Source: an uncultured Eubacteriales bacterium
GTDB taxonomy: Bacteria; Bacillota; Clostridia; Oscillospirales; Acutalibacteraceae
Direction of reading: 5' to 3'
DNA length: 25,486 bases
NCBI GenBank assembly: GCA_902462035.1
Contig: CABQAC010000002.1
Location: forward strand, 1-25,486
Positions 6,764 to 15,449 of the stretch are shown piece by piece; within the stretch, counting starts at the first letter, position 1, and every line of letters begins with the position of its first letter. Below the pieces are notes generated by a model. That model searched no databases, was not told the DNA's origin, and saw only the letters and a list, made by a program, of their open reading frames with translations. The position numbers were made by a program, and so were the translations under genes.

Positions 6764-8026
6764 ATGGAATTCAAAGCGTTTGACAAAAAGGTGTGGCTGG
6801 CCACGCCGACCATGCATGGGGAAGAGCTGCAATACATCACCGAGGCGTATGAAACCAACTGGATGTCTACGGTGGGCGCAAACATCAACGAGGTGGAGCG
6901 GATCGCCGCAGAAAAGAGCGGGATGTCGTATGCGGTGGCGCTTTCGTCCTGCACGGCGGCGCTCCATCTGTGCGTGAAATCGGCCGGTGAGCGTCTTTAC
7001 GGCAAGCCTGCCATCAGCCACGGCGCATTGGAAGGCAAGCGGGTGTTCTGCTCCGATATGACCTTTGATGCGACGCTTAATCCCGTCGTTTACGAGGGCG
7101 GCATCCCGGTATTCATTGATACCGAGGCGGCGTCGTGGAATATGGATCCTGTGGCGCTGGAAAAGGCGTTTGCGCTGTATCCGGATGTAAAGCTGGTCGT
7201 TTGCGCCGAGCTGTATGGCTTTCCGGGGCGCATTGATTTAATCAAGCAAATATGCGAAGAGCACGGCGCGCTGCTGGTTGAGGATGCCGCCGAGGCGATG
7301 GGTGCCACGCTAAACGGCCGGCAGTGCGGCTCGTTTGGCGATTACGCCGCCATCAGCTACAACGGCAATAAGATCATCACCGGCTCGTCCGGCGGGTGCT
7401 TGCTGACGAACGACATCGAAGTGGCGAATAAGGTGCGCAAGTGGTCAACGCAGGCGCGGGAAAATGCCCCGTGGTATCAGCATGAAGAGGTCGGCTACAA
7501 CTACCGCATGAGCAATGTGGTGGCCGGTGTCGTCCGCGGGCAGTACCCGCATCTGGGGGAGCATATTGCCCAGAAGAAGGTGGTCTACGAGAGGTATCGC
7601 GACGGACTGAAGGATCTGCCGGTGCAGATGAACCCGATCACGGAGGGCACTGTGCCGAATTATTGGCTTTCGGCGCTGATCATTGATAAGGACTACATGT
7701 GCCGGCAGGTGCGGGACGATTCCAAAGCAATTTACATAAAGGAAAAGGGCAAGACCTGCCCGACGGAGATTTTGGAGACGCTTGCCAGTCTTAATGCGGA
7801 GGGTCGGCCGATCTGGAAGCCCATGCACATGCAGCCAATGTACCGGATGCACGACGCGATCGGTCGAGAAGGTACGCTCCGCTGCCGCACAAATGCGTAT
7901 ATCGCCGGCGGCGTAACCGATGTGGGGGCGGATATATTTGAGCGTGGCTGTTGCCTGCCGAGTGATAACAAGATGACCGAGGAAGATCAGGATAAAGTTA
8001 TCGAGATCATCCGGTCGTGCTTTTGA
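6764..8026 (+). CDS. DegT/DnrJ/EryC1/StrS-family sugar aminotransferase (420 aa)
   Basis: This PLP-dependent enzyme transfers an amino group, usually from glutamate, to a keto-sugar nucleotide. Start MEFKAFDKKVW is chosen because GGAGGAG lies directly upstream; an ATG 12 bases earlier is possible. Motifs include SSCTAALHL (phosphate binding), VEDAAEAMGA with Asp174 for the pyridine nitrogen, and SYNGNKIITGSSGG with Lys203 as the Schiff-base lysine. The length and opening resemble PglE-type enzymes that make UDP-4-amino-4,6-dideoxy-GlcNAc (bacillosamine pathway). The next gene is a PglC-like transferase, which supports this substrate. The dehydratase that would make the 4-keto sugar (PglF type) is not in the window. 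It opens the polysaccharide operon, 11 bases before the next start. Confidence 0.93.
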   Translation: MEFKAFDKKVWLATPTMHGEELQYITEAYETNWMSTVGANINEVERIAAEKSGMSYAVALSSCTAALHLCVKSAGERLYGKPAISHGALEGKRVFCSDMTFDATLNPVVYEGGIPVFIDTEAASWNMDPVALEKAFALYPDVKLVVCAELYGFPGRIDLIKQICEEHGALLVEDAAEAMGATLNGRQCGSFGDYAAISYNGNKIITGSSGGCLLTNDIEVANKVRKWSTQARENAPWYQHEEVGYNYRMSNVVAGVVRGQYPHLGEHIAQKKVVYERYRDGLKDLPVQMNPITEGTVPNYWLSALIIDKDYMCRQVRDDSKAIYIKEKGKTCPTEILETLASLNAEGRPIWKPMHMQPMYRMHDAIGREGTLRCRTNAYIAGGVTDVGADIFERGCCLPSDNKMTEEDQDKVIEIIRSCF

Positions 8027-8037
8027 GGGGAAGAGAA

Positions 8038-8787
8038 ATGACAGAAACACAGCTTAAACCGGCCGGGGCGGGGGTAAAGGCTCCGGGCGGATTGTATGCG
8101 CGCTGGATCAAGCGGGCATTGGATTTTGTCCTTTCGTTGTGTGCCATTCTCGTTTTGTCGCCGCTGCTTTTGCTCTTAACGGTCATTGGGGCGATCGCGA
8201 TGAAGGGCAATCCGTTTTTCGTCCAGCCCCGCCCCGGAAAAAAAGAGGCGAATGGCGAGGAGAAAATCTTCAAGCTGATCAAGTTCCGCACAATGAGCAA
8301 TGCCAGGGATAAGGACGGGAATTTGCTCCCGGATGACAAGCGGCTCGGCCGATATGGTGCGCTGCTGCGGTCGACCTCGCTGGATGAGCTGCCGTCCTTG
8401 GTCAATATTCTTCTGGGGCATCTGGCGGTTATCGGCCCGCGGCCGCAGTTGGTGCGCGATATGGTGTTCATGACGGCGGAGCAGCGCCGGCGCCATGATG
8501 TTCGGCCCGGACTGACGGGGCTGGCGCAGGTCAATGGCCGGAACAACATTACCTGGGAGCAGAAATTTGCGTATGACCTGGCCTACATAGATGATGGAAT
8601 CACCTTCACCGGTGATGTAAAGATTCTGCTCAAGACCGTCGGCAAGGTGCTCAAGCGTGCCGACACCGTCCGCGAAGGAACCGTGTCGGACATGGACTTT
8701 GGCGACTGGCTCGTAAAAGAGGGGAAAGTCGCGGAAGCCGAATATCAGGAAAAGCAGGCGGAAGCAAAGCAGCTGCTGGGGGTGTGA
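8038..8787 (+). CDS. Initiating phosphosugar transferase, PglC/WcaJ-like (249 aa)
   Basis: This is a bacterial sugar transferase (polyprenyl phosphate phosphoglycosyltransferase, monotopic type). It moves a sugar-1-phosphate from a UDP-sugar to undecaprenyl phosphate on the inner face of the membrane and so starts the repeat unit. The start is ATG 8038 behind GAGGGG; a longer frame begins inside the previous gene. A basic stretch and one hydrophobic re-entrant segment (~residues 21-44) are followed by KFRTM, SLDELP with the catalytic Asp-Glu pair, GPRPQL and RPGLTGLAQVNGRN. The C-terminal tail (~residues 205-249) is longer than in minimal PglC and highly charged. With the aminotransferase before it and an acetyltransferase after it, a di-N-acetyl-bacillosamine-like first sugar is likely, but this is inferred. 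Confidence 0.94.
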   Translation: MTETQLKPAGAGVKAPGGLYARWIKRALDFVLSLCAILVLSPLLLLLTVIGAIAMKGNPFFVQPRPGKKEANGEEKIFKLIKFRTMSNARDKDGNLLPDDKRLGRYGALLRSTSLDELPSLVNILLGHLAVIGPRPQLVRDMVFMTAEQRRRHDVRPGLTGLAQVNGRNNITWEQKFAYDLAYIDDGITFTGDVKILLKTVGKVLKRADTVREGTVSDMDFGDWLVKEGKVAEAEYQEKQAEAKQLLGV

Positions 8788-8790
8788 AAA

Positions 8791-9348
8791 ATGCGGTTGT
8801 TGAAATGGATATATGAAAAAACGCATCACAGACCCGCGCCGTATTATTATAATTATTCACTTTGGAAAATTATCTTTAAACCAATACGCAAATGGCTTAC
8901 CAATGTAGTTGCCGCCAACTGCCCTTTTAACTGTATCAGAATTGCCATTTACCGCATATGCGGCTTTAAAATTGGCAAAGGAACCTTTATCGGTATGAGA
9001 TGCTATCTGGACGACATGTGCTACGATATGCTGAAAATCGGAAGCCATGTCACCATTTCATACGGCGTATTTTTTGCCTGTCATGGCCGAAACCAGAGTC
9101 ATATACCGATCGTGGTTCAGGATGAAGCCTACATTGGCATGAGAGCAAATATCATTACGAAAATGCCGAAAGGTGAGGGCGAAGCACTTATAATTGGGAA
9201 AAAGGCGGTAATCGGAGCCTGCGCTTTGGTAAACCGGTGCGTCCCGGATGAAGCAACAGCGGTCGGAATTCCCTGCCGCATTATTCCCCACGCCGACAGG
9301 GGCGCTGCGGTCGAAGAACCCCAAAAAGAATGTGCCGTTATGCCCTAA
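8791..9348 (+). CDS. Left-handed beta-helix acetyltransferase, WbbJ-like (185 aa)
   Basis: This is an acyl transferase of the hexapeptide-repeat family that most likely O- or N-acetylates a sugar of the repeat unit with acetyl-CoA. An N-terminal helical part (1-60) is followed by imperfect hexapeptide turns (IGKGTFIGMRCYL, LKIGSHVTISYGVFFA, IVVQDEAYIGMRANI and the final IIGKKAVIGACALV), a His-containing loop CHGRNQSH and the usual closing GIPCRII. GGGGGTG serves as ribosome-binding site, and the gap to the previous stop is 3 bases. Base composition turns abruptly AT-rich at the start of this gene, unlike the two genes before it. It may replace the PglD step or decorate a later sugar. Confidence 0.85.
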   Translation: MRLLKWIYEKTHHRPAPYYYNYSLWKIIFKPIRKWLTNVVAANCPFNCIRIAIYRICGFKIGKGTFIGMRCYLDDMCYDMLKIGSHVTISYGVFFACHGRNQSHIPIVVQDEAYIGMRANIITKMPKGEGEALIIGKKAVIGACALVNRCVPDEATAVGIPCRIIPHADRGAAVEEPQKECAVMP

Positions 9349-9396
9349 TGCCGCAATCGGCGCAAATTCATCCTGCTTGAAATGGAACGAAAAATC

Positions 9397-10158
9397 ATGA
9401 ACGACTTGGTATCTATCATCATGCCGTCATATAATACGGCAAAATTCATACCGGAGACCATAGAGTCTGTATTAGCGCAGACCTATGCCAATTGGGAATT
9501 GATCATTGTCGACGACTGTTCTGCCGACAATACCGATGAAGCAGTAAAACCCTTTTTGAGCGATACGCGAATTCATTATATAAAAAATGAGAAAAACAGC
9601 GGTGCGGCAGTATCAAGAAACCGTGCGCTGCGGGAAGCCAAGGGAAAATGGATTGCCTTTCTTGACAGCGATGATCTTTGGATGCCGGACAAACTGAAAA
9701 AGCAAATTGCCTTTATGGAAACAAACGGCTATCGTTTCTCCTATACAAACTACATAGAAATAGACGAAAAATCCAATCCCAACGGAAAAAGCATTACCGG
9801 GCCGCGCAAAATCACAAAGCACCGGATGTACGATTACTGCTGGATGGGCTGCCTGACGGTGATGTACAACGCAGAATTTGTGGGGCTGGTGCAGGTTGAA
9901 GACATCAAGAAAAACAACGACTATGCTATGTGGCTGAAAGCATGTAAAAAGGCGGATTGCTATCTTTTGGATGAGGTGCTGGCAAAGTACCGAAAGCGAA
10001 GCGGCTCTATCAGCAATCACGGATATACAAAACTGATCAAGTGGCACTACAAGCTGTACCGGGAAGCAGAAAAGAAGAACTCGGTTGTTTCTGCCGTCCT
10101 CACGATCCGAAATCTTTTTTGGGGCGTTTGGAAAAAGATCAAATATGTAAAGGGGTAA
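9397..10158 (+). CDS. Family 2 glycosyltransferase (253 aa)
   Basis: A GT-A fold transferase that adds one sugar to the growing lipid-linked repeat unit at the cytoplasmic membrane face. The N-terminus reads LVSIIMPSYNTAKFIPETI, followed by the nucleotide-binding VDDCSADNT, the SGAAVSRN loop and LDSDDLWMPDK, which carries the metal-binding aspartates. Near residue ~180 is NDYAMWLK, at the place of the acceptor-side acid. No transmembrane segment is seen; the C-terminus is basic and aromatic and could touch the membrane. The start is uncertain: ATG 9382 would add five residues, and neither has a strong ribosome-binding site. The donor sugar cannot be told from sequence. Confidence 0.92.
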   Translation: MNDLVSIIMPSYNTAKFIPETIESVLAQTYANWELIIVDDCSADNTDEAVKPFLSDTRIHYIKNEKNSGAAVSRNRALREAKGKWIAFLDSDDLWMPDKLKKQIAFMETNGYRFSYTNYIEIDEKSNPNGKSITGPRKITKHRMYDYCWMGCLTVMYNAEFVGLVQVEDIKKNNDYAMWLKACKKADCYLLDEVLAKYRKRSGSISNHGYTKLIKWHYKLYREAEKKNSVVSAVLTIRNLFWGVWKKIKYVKG

Positions 10159-10162
10159 CCTT

Positions 10163-11218
10163 GTGCAAGTAAAAGTTTGCGTATTTGGACATTTTGGAGA
10201 TGGCGAAAACCTCCTGAACGGACAAACCGTCAAAACCAAAATCATAACGGAAGAGCTGCAAAGAAAGTTTGGACAGGAACAGGTATTGAGAATTGATACC
10301 CGTGGCGGCTGGAAATCACTTCTGAAAGCTCCGCGCCAAACCGTTTTGGCATTAAGGAACAGTCAAAATGTGCTTCTTTTCCCGGCTCAAAACGGACTGA
10401 GAGTATATGCTCCGTTGCTATCTTTTTTTCGCCGTTTTTTCAAAGACAGAAAACTGCATTACATTGTGATCGGCGGCTGGCTTCCGCAGTTTTTATCGAA
10501 AAGGAAGCGTCTCGCAAAAGTTTTGAGACGCTTTGACGCTATTTATGTGGAAACCAACACCATGAAAGGCGCGCTGGAGGCACGGGGCTTTCACAATGTA
10601 TTGGTTATGCCCAACTGCAAAAAGCTGACCGTGCTTGCCGAAGAAGACCTCGTTTATCCTGATAGTTCGCCCCTTCGGCTGTGTACTTTCTCTCGGGTCA
10701 TGCGTGAAAAAGGGATCGAAGATGCCGTCAATGCTGTAATGGCTGTAAACAAAGAATTGGGTTATCCCGCATTTTCACTCGACATATACGGCCAGGTCGA
10801 TGCTAATCAAATTGAATGGTTCCAGAATCTGCAGAAAACCTTTCCTGACTATATCTCCTATGGCGGTCTGATTCCCTTTGACAAGAGCGTGGTAACCCTG
10901 AAAAACTATTTTGCGCTGCTGTTCCCGACCTATTATGAAGGCGAAGGATTCGCGGGTACCCTGATTGATGCTTACTCGGCCGGTATTCCGGTTGTAGCAT
11001 CCGATTGGAAATATAATCCGGAGCTGGTAAATGAAAATGTCGGTATTATTTATCCAACGGGAAATGAGGCGGCGCTGATTGAAGCGCTAAAATCCATAGC
11101 AGCCGATCCTGAGACGATGCTGAAAAGGAAAAAGCTTTGCCTAAAAGAGGCCGAAAAATACAAAATTGAAGAAACCGTCAAGGTATTGTTCCGACAAATA
11201 GAAAGCGATAAGATATGA
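10163..11218 (+). CDS. Family 4 glycosyltransferase (351 aa)
   Basis: A GT-B fold, probably retaining, transferase (GT4). It begins with GTG behind AGGGG that overlaps the previous stop. The N-terminal Rossmann half opens with VKVCVFGHFGDGENLLNGQT, a glycine-rich acceptor loop. The C-terminal half carries LCTFSRVMREKGIEDAV, the start of the donor domain, and GEGFAGTLIDAYSAGIPVV, which fits the E-x7-E signature region that binds the nucleotide-sugar. A basic patch with KRKRLAK may sit on the membrane. The last codons overlap the start of the next gene (ATGA), so the two are coupled. Donor and acceptor are unknown. Confidence 0.92.
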   Translation: MQVKVCVFGHFGDGENLLNGQTVKTKIITEELQRKFGQEQVLRIDTRGGWKSLLKAPRQTVLALRNSQNVLLFPAQNGLRVYAPLLSFFRRFFKDRKLHYIVIGGWLPQFLSKRKRLAKVLRRFDAIYVETNTMKGALEARGFHNVLVMPNCKKLTVLAEEDLVYPDSSPLRLCTFSRVMREKGIEDAVNAVMAVNKELGYPAFSLDIYGQVDANQIEWFQNLQKTFPDYISYGGLIPFDKSVVTLKNYFALLFPTYYEGEGFAGTLIDAYSAGIPVVASDWKYNPELVNENVGIIYPTGNEAALIEALKSIAADPETMLKRKKLCLKEAEKYKIEETVKVLFRQIESDKI

Positions 11219-12114
11219 GTGTTTCATTATATAAAATCAAGAAATGGTATAAGATGCTCACAGGGCAAAGCATCTCCCATGTCGATCAGGGGGTTGGCAC
11301 CTGCTACTCCAAAGAAGGCATCGCCGGTTATTACAACAACCTGACCGAGAAGGTAACGCGGGACAATCCCGATATCCTTGTCCCAAAATATCATGTGGAC
11401 ACAGGAGAAGAAATCTATTTTTCAATCGGGGTTTTTCAATACGGGCTTGCCGCATACGATCTGCTTTTGAAAACAGGCGAAGAAACCTACAAGAACAAAC
11501 TCATCGCCTGTGCCGATTGGGCGGTTGAAAATCAAAAGGAAGAGGGCGGCTGGGTGACTTTCGCCTATAAAAAGCCGAAACACCCCTACTCGTCCATGGC
11601 GCAGGGAGAAGGCATTTCCATGCTTATCCGTGCGCATATTGTCACGCAGGATGACCGCTATATGCAGGCGGCCCGAAAGGCGAAAGACTTCATGCTGAGA
11701 CCGATTTCGGATGGCGGAACAACGGAATATCGCAATGATGAAGTGCTGCTATACGAAGACACTGACAATCCGGTTATTTTGAACGGTTGGATTTTTTCGC
11801 TGTGGGGCTTATATGATTACAGCAAATATACAAAAGAGAATGATGCAGTATCGGCTCTTGCGGCAACGCTGGAATCGCTGAAAAAGAAACTGCCGGATTT
11901 TGATATGAAGTATTGGAGCAGATACGAAGACGGCAAGCGCATCAGCAGCCCATTTTATCACAAGCTTCACATTGCGCAATTAACGGTAATGTATGACTTA
12001 TTCGGCGATTCAATTTACAAGGAATACGCCGATAAATGGGAACGGTATCAAAAGAATTTTTGGAATCCCAAAAGGGCATTCCTGAAAAAAGCGCTGCAAA
12101 AAGTTTTGGAGTAA
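11215..12114 (+). CDS. D-glucuronyl C5-epimerase-like protein (299 aa)
   Basis: The protein resembles the catalytic C-terminal domain of heparan/heparosan glucuronyl C5-epimerase (Glce), which turns D-glucuronate residues into L-iduronate. It is an alpha/alpha-barrel-like protein with repeating helix pairs. Recognisable parts are SSMAQGEGISMLIRA, NGWIFSLWGLYDY (from residue 190) and SPFYHKLHIAQL, where Tyr248 aligns with the catalytic-region tyrosine in the animal DYHTTHINQL segment. The protein is near the size of the catalytic core alone and has no signal peptide or membrane anchor, so it seems to be cytoplasmic. It overlaps the preceding glycosyltransferase gene by four bases. UDP-glucose 6-dehydrogenase further along the operon would supply the glucuronate. 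Whether it acts on a lipid-linked oligosaccharide, or on another uronate, is open. Confidence 0.82.
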   Translation: MSVSLYKIKKWYKMLTGQSISHVDQGVGTCYSKEGIAGYYNNLTEKVTRDNPDILVPKYHVDTGEEIYFSIGVFQYGLAAYDLLLKTGEETYKNKLIACADWAVENQKEEGGWVTFAYKKPKHPYSSMAQGEGISMLIRAHIVTQDDRYMQAARKAKDFMLRPISDGGTTEYRNDEVLLYEDTDNPVILNGWIFSLWGLYDYSKYTKENDAVSALAATLESLKKKLPDFDMKYWSRYEDGKRISSPFYHKLHIAQLTVMYDLFGDSIYKEYADKWERYQKNFWNPKRAFLKKALQKVLE

Positions 12115-12127
12115 AAGGACGGCTTCT

Positions 12128-13120
12128 ATGAAAAAAGCATACATATACATAAGCTACCCCAATATTGTCGTATTGAAAGACTATCTTGATGTTATCAAAG
12201 AGGCTTTGTCAAGATCCGGGTTTCAGTGCGAATATATCAAGGATTTTAACCGTGTTGCCAAGCAAGATTTGATTGTGTTTCCCATGGGGAACGATGCCTT
12301 CAAATTTTATTGCAAGGGATACCATAATATAATTCTCTGGCAGCAGGGCGCCACCGGAGCAGAATCCTTCATGCGCCACAAAAGCGAACTCAGAAGATCA
12401 GTTTTAAATATCATGGATTGCTTTGTCATGAAAAAAGCAAAAATGGTCTTTTATGTTTCCCAATATATGCAGCAGTACTATGAAGCGCTGGCACACGAGG
12501 ACTTTCATGATAAAGCGTACATTATGCCTTGCTTTAACGAGGCCCTCACGCCTGGGACCCTAGAAAAGAAGGATTACTCAAAAAAAATCTTTACCTATGT
12601 CGGGTCTCTTGATCTGTGGCAATGCTTTGATGAAACAGCAGAAATTTATTCCGAGATTGAGAAAAAGATACCCGACGCTTTTTTCAAGGTTTTAACCTTT
12701 CAAACAGAAAAGGCAACACAAATCCTCAAAGAGAAAAAAATCAAGAATTACAGTGTTGCCCGCGTCCCAAAAGAGCAGGTAAAAAAGGAACTGGAAGAAG
12801 CAACCTACGGTTTCATTCTGCGCCGGGACATTGATGTCAATCGCGTCGCCACGCCAACTAAGATTTCCTCCTATTTATCTGCCGGCGTACTGCCGATATA
12901 CAGCTCGTGCCTGAAGGATTTTCATGCGCAGGCTGAGGGAAAGTCGTTTGCCTTTGCGCTGAATCCAGGGGACAGCGTTGACGAACTGGTGCGTTATATC
13001 AACAACGGCGTAAAAAAAGAGACGGTACAGCAGGAAATCAAAGATTTGTTTAGTACCTACTATTCAACCGAAAATCATATCCGGAATATTACGGCACTTG
13101 CGGACAAGTGCTTGAAATAA
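12128..13120 (+). CDS. GT-B glycosyltransferase, GT4-like (330 aa)
   Basis: A probable second GT-B transferase of the locus. ATG 12128 follows AAAGGAC. The N-terminal domain is short (IYISYPNIVVLKDYL, then VFPMGNDAFKFY); VFYVSQYMQQYY and NEALTP follow, typical of GT4-like proteins at the domain hinge. KIFTYVGSLDLWQCFDETA starts the donor domain, and ATPTKISSYLSAGVLPIY corresponds to the nucleotide-sugar binding segment with the conserved Lys-Ser/Leu-x-x-Gly pattern. The similarity to well-known families is weaker than for the 10163 gene, so donor, linkage and family number are uncertain. The gene is AT-rich like its neighbours. Confidence 0.8.
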   Translation: MKKAYIYISYPNIVVLKDYLDVIKEALSRSGFQCEYIKDFNRVAKQDLIVFPMGNDAFKFYCKGYHNIILWQQGATGAESFMRHKSELRRSVLNIMDCFVMKKAKMVFYVSQYMQQYYEALAHEDFHDKAYIMPCFNEALTPGTLEKKDYSKKIFTYVGSLDLWQCFDETAEIYSEIEKKIPDAFFKVLTFQTEKATQILKEKKIKNYSVARVPKEQVKKELEEATYGFILRRDIDVNRVATPTKISSYLSAGVLPIYSSCLKDFHAQAEGKSFAFALNPGDSVDELVRYINNGVKKETVQQEIKDLFSTYYSTENHIRNITALADKCLK

Positions 13121-13142
13121 AGTGATAAAGGAGATAAAAACC

Positions 13143-14234
13143 GTGAAGACGATTATGCTTGTTTTCGGTACGCGTCCCGAAGCCATTAAGATGTGTCCCC
13201 TTGTAAAGGAACTAAAGACAAGAAAGAATCTCAAAACCATCGTTTGCGTAACCGGTCAACATCGTCAGATGCTGGATCAGGTTCTGGATGCGTTTCATGT
13301 TGTTCCGGACTATGATTTGTCCATCATGAAAGACAAGCAGACGCTGTTTGACATTACCACCAATATTCTGAACAGCATCGGCAGTGTTCTGGATGAGGTC
13401 AAGCCCGATGTGGTTCTTGTTCACGGTGACACCTCAACCACTTTTGTCACTGCTCTGGCCTGCTTTTATAAACAAATCCCCGTCGGGCATGTAGAAGCCG
13501 GACTCCGGACCTATAATATTTATTCTCCGTATCCGGAGGAGTTTAACCGACAGGCCGTCAGCATCATTTCCCAGTACAATTTTGCCCCGACCGAACTTTC
13601 GCGGCAGAATCTGCTGCGCGAAGGCAAAAAGGACGAAACGATCTATGTCACCGGTAATACGGCCATTGACGCACTGAAAACCACCGTGCGCGAGGATTAT
13701 TCTCATCCGGAACTGGAATGGGCAGACGGAAGCCGTCTGATCATCATCACGGCGCATCGCCGGGAAAATCTGGGCGAGCCGATGCACCACATGTTCCGTG
13801 CCATTCGGCGCATTATGGACGAGCATCCTGATGTCAAGGCAATTTATCCGATTCATATGAATCCTGTCGTGCGCAAGGCAGCGGATGAAGAACTGAGCGG
13901 GTGCGATCGCATTCATTTGATCGAACCGCTTGAAGTATTGGATTTTCACAATTTCCTTGCCCGCAGCTATTTGATTCTGACCGACAGCGGCGGCATCCAG
14001 GAAGAGGCACCGTCCCTCGGTAAGCCTGTGCTGGTTATGCGGGATACGACGGAGCGCCCGGAGGGAATTGCTGCGGGCACGCTCAAACTTGTCGGCACAG
14101 ACGAGGAAGTCATCTATCGAAATTTCAAAGAGCTTCTTGAAGATCCCCGCGCATACGATTCTATGGCGAAGGCAAGCAACCCCTATGGAGATGGATTTGC
14201 CTGCGTGAGAATTGCAGATGTTCTGGATAAATAA
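13143..14234 (+). CDS. wecB: UDP-N-acetylglucosamine 2-epimerase, non-hydrolysing (363 aa)
   Basis: The enzyme interconverts UDP-GlcNAc and UDP-ManNAc in the cytoplasm, supplying ManNAc (or, after oxidation, ManNAcA) for the polysaccharide. GTG 13143 is preferred as start because AAGGAG lies nine bases upstream and the protein then begins MKTIMLVFGTRPEAIK; an upstream GTG at 13122 would add seven residues. Family hallmarks are all present: FGTRPEAIKMCPL, VHGDTSTTF, GHVEAGLRT, TAHRRENLGEP, LTDSGGIQEEAP and VMRDTTERPEG. The length is normal. The gene has a higher GC content than those on either side, which may reflect a separate origin. The name wecB is used for the function; mnaA is the usual Gram-positive synonym. 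Confidence 0.97.
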   Translation: MKTIMLVFGTRPEAIKMCPLVKELKTRKNLKTIVCVTGQHRQMLDQVLDAFHVVPDYDLSIMKDKQTLFDITTNILNSIGSVLDEVKPDVVLVHGDTSTTFVTALACFYKQIPVGHVEAGLRTYNIYSPYPEEFNRQAVSIISQYNFAPTELSRQNLLREGKKDETIYVTGNTAIDALKTTVREDYSHPELEWADGSRLIIITAHRRENLGEPMHHMFRAIRRIMDEHPDVKAIYPIHMNPVVRKAADEELSGCDRIHLIEPLEVLDFHNFLARSYLILTDSGGIQEEAPSLGKPVLVMRDTTERPEGIAAGTLKLVGTDEEVIYRNFKELLEDPRAYDSMAKASNPYGDGFACVRIADVLDK

Positions 14235-14254
14235 AGGTGGGAGAGTGATTTTTG

Positions 14255-15430
14255 ATGCGTATAGGAATCCTGACATTTCATAAAGCAATCAACTATGGCG
14301 CATATTTACAGGCTTTTTCGCTTTCCAATCAATTGCAGAAACAATTTCCGAATGATGAAGTGGAAATTATCGATTATATAGCGCCAAAGGAAGCAAACCG
14401 CAAACTGTACATGGTTTTATGGAATGTCAAGCATTATGGTATAAAGGGCGGAATTTCGGAATTGAAGAGAATTTCTGTCTTCCATTCCATGCAGAAGTAC
14501 CTTTCCCTGTCTCCCAAGTCCTTTTGCACCAAAAACCTGAATAAGCTATACTCCTATATTGACGAAAGATATGATATGTTGATTATCGGAAGCGATGCGG
14601 TGTTCAACTGGAATCAAACCAAGTTTCCGACCGCCTTTATTCCGGACTATCCTTTTTCCATTCCGGTATACACCTATGCCGCTTCGGTGCATGGTCTGCA
14701 CTTTTATACAGAAACAGAAGACAAGTTGAAACTATGCGGCAAGGTATTTCGCTCCATGAAGTGCGTCGGTGTCCGGGATCAATGCTCAGAGAAATTTGTG
14801 AGATTATGTGCAGAAGATGCAAAAACCATGCACTGCTGTGATCCCACGCTATTTATTGATCAAAATGTAATCTATCAAAGAGGGATCAGCGTAAAGAGCA
14901 AGTTGGAGAAAAGATACCGCTTTTCTCCAAATGAAAAATATATTGTCATCATGGCGCCGGACAGTCCGATGGTTGAAGCAATCGCGAAAAAATACGGCAA
15001 AGAATATAAAACGGTATCGGTTTTTATCAAGTCGTCCTTTGCAGATCGCTATATATCCGACCTGAATCCGTTTGAATGGGCGGTCCTGCTAAAAGAAGCT
15101 TCCATGGTAATCACCAGTTATTTTCACGGAACCCTGCTAAGCCTCATTCAGGGAACGCCAACACTGGTGTTGGACTATTCCGGATATTGCGATGAACAAT
15201 ACGAGGGGAAGCTGAAGGATCTGATGATTACACGGTTTCACTTTCCCGAATTGTATTACGACAAAGCAAAAGCGGTTAATTTTACTGCCGATGATTCATT
15301 TTACAAAAAAACAGATGCCATGCTGCACGATGAATACCAAGAGCGAATCGACCGCGCCGTACAGAATGAGCGCGAAACAGCGGCAGATTTTATGAATCTC
15401 GTCAAGTCTGCGGATTACGAACGGAAATAG
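14255..15430 (+). CDS. Polysaccharide pyruvyl transferase family protein (391 aa)
   Basis: Members of this family (PF04230; CsaB, ExoV and relatives) transfer a pyruvyl group from phosphoenolpyruvate to a sugar, often as a ketal, adding negative charge. Start ATG 14255 gives MRIGILTFHKAINYGAYLQA, the usual opening of the family; a ribosome-binding site GGGAG lies slightly far upstream, and a TTG codon directly before is an alternative. Later motifs are DMLIIGSDAVFN, VGVRDQCSEKF, CCDPTLFID and MVITSYFHGTLLSLIQGTP, the His-containing donor loop. The long C-terminal tail is helical and charged. The position among glycosyltransferases supports sugar pyruvylation, but the family also has members of unknown activity. 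Confidence 0.9.
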   Translation: MRIGILTFHKAINYGAYLQAFSLSNQLQKQFPNDEVEIIDYIAPKEANRKLYMVLWNVKHYGIKGGISELKRISVFHSMQKYLSLSPKSFCTKNLNKLYSYIDERYDMLIIGSDAVFNWNQTKFPTAFIPDYPFSIPVYTYAASVHGLHFYTETEDKLKLCGKVFRSMKCVGVRDQCSEKFVRLCAEDAKTMHCCDPTLFIDQNVIYQRGISVKSKLEKRYRFSPNEKYIVIMAPDSPMVEAIAKKYGKEYKTVSVFIKSSFADRYISDLNPFEWAVLLKEASMVITSYFHGTLLSLIQGTPTLVLDYSGYCDEQYEGKLKDLMITRFHFPELYYDKAKAVNFTADDSFYKKTDAMLHDEYQERIDRAVQNERETAADFMNLVKSADYERK

Positions 15431-15449
15431 GAGGTGACACCGTTTTTCG

